DNA of 64,000 bases from JAHCHG01 sp038246645. Its GTDB lineage: Bacteria > Acidobacteriota > Blastocatellia > Pyrinomonadales > Pyrinomonadaceae. Positions 60,476-64,000 of this stretch are shown here, one piece after another. Location: assembly GCA_038246645.1 (NCBI GenBank), contig JBBRVS010000001.1, positions 36,460 through 100,459 of the forward strand, written 5' to 3'. Numbering within the stretch: the stretch's first letter is position 1; every line of letters begins with the position of its first letter. The notes beneath the pieces were generated by a model. That model was not told the origin of the DNA, ran no database searches, and worked only from the letters and a program-made list of their open reading frames with translations. Both the position numbers and the translations under genes were made by a program.

Positions 60476-62152
60476 ATGAAAATTCGTTTTCTTACACAAA
60501 TTTTGTTTGTGGTTTCGGTAATTTTGTTGCCTTCGCAGATTTTTTCACAAGATCAGTGTTTTTCTGCTGAAAACTTAAATAAAATAATTTCTTCGATTGA
60601 TTCACCCAGAGTTGAGGAAAATAAAACGATTAGGCGTGAATTGCTCAAAATGGTGGAAAATCAAGAAAAAGCAAACAGAAAAACCGTTGAAAATTGGGAA
60701 ACCGACAAAAAATTCGACACGGAAGCCAGGCAGATCGGAAAGGAAAATGCCTTGCGTTTATGCGCGATTTTGAGTGAAAACGGCTGGCTGACGAAAGAAT
60801 CGGTCGAAATTGACGGATTCAATGCGGTTTTGTATTTGATTCGAAACACCAGAAATTTACAGTTTCAGCGGGAATTTGTGCCGATTTTGTCGGCGGCGGC
60901 GAAAAAAGGTCAGATCGCTAAAGAAAATCTCGCTTCTTTGATTGATAAAATCCGGCTCGCTTCGGGATTGACGCAGATTTTCGGAACGCAAACCGCCGTT
61001 CGTGATGAAATCGCCTATCTTTTTCCGCTGGAAAATGAAGAACGCGTTGATGAATGGCGCAAAATTTACGAAATGCCGCCGCTCAAGGTTTTTTTCAAAG
61101 AAATGGAAACTTTTTATCAAACGCCCGTTATTAAAATGCCGCGACCGATAATTTTGCCTAAATCGGCGCAAAATTCCGCGACAAATATTTCAAAAGCTGA
61201 AGCCGAACTGATTCCCGGACTCGAAGATCAGGAAGAAGAAGAAGTCTTAATTGTTGAGAGCAAGCTCGTCAATCTTAATGTTCGAGTTTTAAGCACAGAC
61301 ACGAAGGCAGCAGAGAATTTGAATCTGCAAAAGAAAGATTTCGAACTTTTTGAAAACGGGCGGAAACAGGAAATTTCATTTTTTTCAACGACCGATGCGG
61401 CGTTTGATTTAGTTTTAATGCTCGATCTTTCAGGTTCGACAGCCGATAAGCAAAGCGTAATCGAAAAATCGGCGCGGCGTTTTATCGAAGTTGCCCGACC
61501 GATAGACCGCATTGCAATTGTTGCCTTTACGCATAAAACCGAAGTTATAGCCGATTTTACCAATGATAAATCACTGCTTTATCAAAAGATCAAAAACATC
61601 AAGGGCGACGGCGGTTCGAAGATTTGGGATGCGGTCGAATTTACATACACAAACCTTCTAAATCGGCAGAAAAGCGAAAACAGGAGAAGCGCAATGATTC
61701 TATTGACCGACGGCATTGATAATTCATTGATACAAAATGCTTCTTATATATTTTCAATCGAAAGCGAAGAAAACAGAATTGCCGCGCTGCCTTCGCTCAT
61801 TACGTTTAACGATCTGCTTGAAACGATCCGGCAAAACGATACGACAATTTTTCCGATCTATGTAAATGATGAGTACCGCACCGATGCGTGGAGCAAAAAA
61901 GCCTATCGCCAAGCCCGCCGGACGCTCGAAATTTTCGCTGACGAAAGCGGCGGCGGATATTATTCCGTCAGGAAATTAAAGGATTTGAACGGAGTTTACG
62001 AGCAGATCATCAATGATCTAAGTAAAGTTTACAGCCTCGGTTACGAACCGGAAAACGCCGTGCGCGACGGCTCCTGGCGCGAGATCAGCGTAAAAATCAA
62101 GAATCAAACGACTTTGAACGCCCGCACCAAAAGCGGTTATTACGCAAAATAG
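60476..62152 (+). CDS. VWFA-related protein of the acidobacterial type
   Basis: 558 residues with a signal peptide (1-25). Residues ~255-305 (LVNLNVRVLSTD, KDFELFENGRKQEI) are the FEDG-like strand region that precedes the domain in this family. The von Willebrand A domain follows with an intact metal-binding site: DLSGS (Asp317, Ser319, Ser321) and LTDGIDN (Asp412). The family (TIGR03436, VWFA-related Acidobacterial domain) is abundant in Acidobacteria and thought to mediate secreted protein interactions. The N-terminal 240 residues are specific to this protein. Confidence 0.9.
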   Translation: MKIRFLTQILFVVSVILLPSQIFSQDQCFSAENLNKIISSIDSPRVEENKTIRRELLKMVENQEKANRKTVENWETDKKFDTEARQIGKENALRLCAILSENGWLTKESVEIDGFNAVLYLIRNTRNLQFQREFVPILSAAAKKGQIAKENLASLIDKIRLASGLTQIFGTQTAVRDEIAYLFPLENEERVDEWRKIYEMPPLKVFFKEMETFYQTPVIKMPRPIILPKSAQNSATNISKAEAELIPGLEDQEEEEVLIVESKLVNLNVRVLSTDTKAAENLNLQKKDFELFENGRKQEISFFSTTDAAFDLVLMLDLSGSTADKQSVIEKSARRFIEVARPIDRIAIVAFTHKTEVIADFTNDKSLLYQKIKNIKGDGGSKIWDAVEFTYTNLLNRQKSENRRSAMILLTDGIDNSLIQNASYIFSIESEENRIAALPSLITFNDLLETIRQNDTTIFPIYVNDEYRTDAWSKKAYRQARRTLEIFADESGGGYYSVRKLKDLNGVYEQIINDLSKVYSLGYEPENAVRDGSWREISVKIKNQTTLNARTKSGYYAK

Positions 62153-62166
62153 CTGCTTAAGAATGA

Positions 62167-62244
62167 GTTTGGAGTCCTTGCTTTAGCGTGCCTTTCGCCA
62201 GCGAAGCGCGGCGGGAAATGCCGCCTAAAGGCGGGACTCCAAAC
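62167..62244. repeat. GTTTGGAGTCC palindromic repeat, copy 2
   Basis: Same boundaries as 9050-9126, with GCCAGCGAAGCGCGGCGG in the middle as the complement of the other copy's interior. It lies between the VWFA gene and the pseudouridine synthase gene, which converge. Confidence 0.8.
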
Positions 62245-62250
62245 GCTTTT

Positions 62251-63009
62251 TTAGTTTTTATTGGTGAATTTATTGGTTGATTTTTTCGGTTTTGCCAGAT
62301 GAAATCCCTGAACTTCCTGCGGCGAAAGCAGGCGAAATTCGCCGGGTTTTAAGAAATCGTCATTGATGTGTCCGATGGCTGTGCGGCGGAGTTTGACGAC
62401 CGAATGTCCGACACCGTCGAACATTTTTCTGATTTGCTGATTATGTCCTTCGTGCAGAACGACCTCGTACCAACCGTTTTTCGGCGTTGATTTGAGTTCG
62501 GTAATTTTCGCCGGCGCGGTTCGGAAACCGTCTTCGAGCCGAATGCCGCGCCGCAATTTATTGATCGCGTTGGCGTTCGGCAAACCTTTCACTTTTACGT
62601 CATAAACTTTGGGAACGGTTTTCGATGAAGCAACGAGGTTGGTAAATTGTCCGTCGTTCGTCAAAATGATCAAACCTTCGGTGTTGTAATCGAGCCTGCC
62701 GACGGGGTGAAGTTTGCCGAATTTCGGCGGAACGAGATCAACGACGAGTTTTCTGCCTTCCGGGTCAGCCGCGCTCGAAAGATAGCCTTTCGGTTTGTTG
62801 AGCAGAATATAAGCATTTTCGCGCTGCTCTAATAAACGGTTGATCAATCTTCCATTGACTTTTATATGATCGGTTTCGGGATCGGCTTTTGTGCCCAGTT
62901 CGGTCACGATTTCGCCGTTGACGGAAACTTTTCCGCCTTCGATCAGCGCGTCCGCGCCGCGTCTTGAAGCAATTCCGGCTTGAGCGATGAGTTTGTTCAA
63001 TCTTTCCAT
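62251..63009 (-). CDS. RluB/RsuA-family pseudouridine synthase
   Basis: 252 residues: an S4 RNA-binding domain (1-55, ERLNKLIAQAGIASRRGADA) and a catalytic domain with GRLDYNTEGL holding the catalytic Asp, LHEGHNQQIRKMFD and the short basic tail. These enzymes modify 23S or 16S rRNA; the sequence does not decide between RluB and RsuA. The C-terminus (KKSTNKFTNKN) is Lys/Asn-rich. Confidence 0.93.
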   Translation of the reverse strand: MERLNKLIAQAGIASRRGADALIEGGKVSVNGEIVTELGTKADPETDHIKVNGRLINRLLEQRENAYILLNKPKGYLSSAADPEGRKLVVDLVPPKFGKLHPVGRLDYNTEGLIILTNDGQFTNLVASSKTVPKVYDVKVKGLPNANAINKLRRGIRLEDGFRTAPAKITELKSTPKNGWYEVVLHEGHNQQIRKMFDGVGHSVVKLRRTAIGHINDDFLKPGEFRLLSPQEVQGFHLAKPKKSTNKFTNKN

Positions 63010-63094
63010 AAGATTTTATTTAACCACAGATGAACACCGATTGGCACGGATGAAGAGTTGTTTATTCAATCAGGTCGGTATTATACGAAGGCAT

Positions 63095-63584
63095 CTATTT
63101 TCGCATAAATTCATTTGTTTCAAAGACATATTTGCGCTGAATATCTTCAGAGTGAAGTGCCATAGATGAGATTTTTATCTTTTCGCCATTTTGCAAAGTC
63201 ATTCCGATATACCAAATCGGTTCGCTTTCTGTATCAATTTCTTCGATCAGGCAAAAAATTTTGATTTCACTAAAACTGTAAAATTCAACTCGTTTTCCGA
63301 AAAATCCGTATCTAATGATTGAAACAGAATCTTCGATTCGGTTGATAACAACTTTTGTGATCGGTGCGCCGGAAATTTACCCAAACCCCGCCGGAAACTA
63401 CGCTTACGGCAATAAAGAATGCAAGAACGAGTTGCCACGCCGGAACTTCATTCCAATTACTGAAACCGCCAAGAGTTCCGTAAATTAAAATCCCGCCGAT
63501 AATTACGAAAAACAAACCGAAAATCCACAAACAACCCGGCGTTTCCTGAATCGTTAATTCGTTTGGAGTTTGCGTGATTTTCAT
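63095..63584 (-). pseudogene. Small membrane protein gene with a frameshift
   Basis: From the ATG at 63584 the frame encodes LTIQETPGCLWIFGLFFVII (helix 1), a second helix LVLAFFIAVSVVSGGVWV, then drifts into a nonsense tail. One base earlier in the run AAATTT (63373-63378), another frame continues as APITKVVINRIEDSVSIIR, GFFGKRVEFYSFSEIKI and ends FETNEFMRK at 63095. Deleting one base restores a 162-residue protein. Either a real frameshift mutation or a homopolymer sequencing error. The family is not recognised. Confidence 0.7.
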
Positions 63585-64000
63585 TTAGTTCACTCACCTA
63601 CAATTATGATTTTTCTTACGAATTGCCGTCTGCATTGGCTGACGATTATGATTCTTCTTATGAATTGCCGTCTGCTTTAGCTGACGGTTGAGGTTCAAAT
63701 AGCCGATTGATATATTAAATAAATTCCTTACTGCTTGAGCTAAAGCAAAGCGGATGATTGATATTTTATTAAAGTTTGGCTAAAGCCGCTTGTTCCTGGC
63801 TAAACCAGTTCCGTCAGCTAAAGCAGACGGCAATTCATAAATTTATTTATTACTCAATCGCGTAAGATACTGTCTTGAAAGTCAAGTTGAAATGCTGTCA
63901 AAAAACAAATTCTTTGAAAACTATTAGGACGCAAAAACTTGTTCGGGCTAACCTTGTAATTATGCAGACTCGCAGTCTTAAGATACTGTCCAGCCTTAAT
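63585..64000. other. Terminal gene-free stretch with repeats
   Basis: No credible gene in 416 bp. It contains two tandem 42-bp units (63604-63645, 63646-63687) with GAATTGCCGTCTGC and GCTGACG, an inverted copy at 63811-63840 (CCGTCAGCTAAAGCAGACGG), and further AGCTAAAGC fragments between. TAAGATACTGTC occurs at 63863 and again near 63980. A gene may begin beyond the window edge. Confidence 0.6.
63604..63687. repeat. Two tandem 42-bp repeats (AATTGCCGTCTGC)
   Basis: Units at 63604 and 63646 agree in most positions (TTATGATT, TTCTTA, GAATTGCCGTCTGC, GCTGACG). A truncated inverted copy lies at 63811-63840, so the cluster can form a large stem. Confidence 0.75.

Overview
The window reads as a chromosomal segment of an Acidobacteriota bacterium, probably of the Blastocatellia/Pyrinomonadales type. 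This is inference from gene content: a VWFA-related protein of the acidobacterial type, a dense set of FG-GAP/ASPIC-UnbV (CRTAC1-like) lipoproteins, futalosine-pathway menaquinone genes, methylmalonyl-CoA genes, SpoIID without other sporulation genes, and moderate GC with many short intergenic palindromes. No rRNA, tRNA or CRISPR array was found.

Layout. 1-6.6 kb: a truncated secreted protein, MarC, an AT-rich restriction-modification island (two C5-cytosine methyltransferases and an HNH nuclease) and a SpoIID-like protein. 6.8-13.3 kb: a secreted FG-GAP protein, a 760-bp nest of palindromic elements, a Phd/RelE toxin-antitoxin pair, an M14 peptidase and PlsC. 13.4-17.4 kb: a small secreted protein and a tight ubiX-SH3-methyltransferase-mqnD operon (menaquinone by the futalosine route). 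17.4-18.6 kb: a sigma-54-type promoter before a 38-codon ORF, then larB. 18.8-23.6 kb: a protease-TPR fusion, a thioredoxin-like secreted protein, a CarH-like B12 photoreceptor regulator and a candidate small RNA. 23.6-26 kb: an AT-rich accessory patch with a degenerate Doc protein and a HipA-like kinase gene split by a MITE, followed by a DUF3037 gene. 26-30.7 kb: glyA, fabI, a LOG-family gene, cutA. 30.7-40.5 kb: small hypotheticals, several visibly decaying (in-frame TGA, in-frame TAG, lost start codon), with a PfkB kinase, AIM24, MTA phosphorylase and an MBL hydrolase. 40.7-44.3 kb: a meaB / nuclease-like / mce / parvulin operon. 45.3-54.5 kb: an enediyne-cassette-like group (UnbU-like membrane protein plus three UnbV/FG-GAP proteins and a TPR lipoprotein) with no polyketide synthase in the window. 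54.6-64 kb: DinB, hicBA, acyl-CoA dehydrogenase, DoxX, a CoA-binding protein, MFS, two micro-proteins, the VWFA protein, an RluB-type pseudouridine synthase, a frameshifted membrane gene and a terminal repeat cluster.

Two themes run through the whole window. First, intergenic DNA is filled with several families of short repeats (a ~125-bp dispersed element, ACAGGGAT palindromes, heptamer/nonamer arrays arranged as inverted arms, GGAGTCC and GGAGCGC palindromes). They often begin at or supply the stop codon of the adjacent gene, and in two cases appear inside coding sequence. Second, small accessory genes are decaying by identifiable single events. The best candidates for something undescribed are the UnbU/UnbV/TPR operon, the sigma-54-driven micro-ORF, the DUF5678-retropepsin pair and the MITE that disrupts the HipA-like gene.
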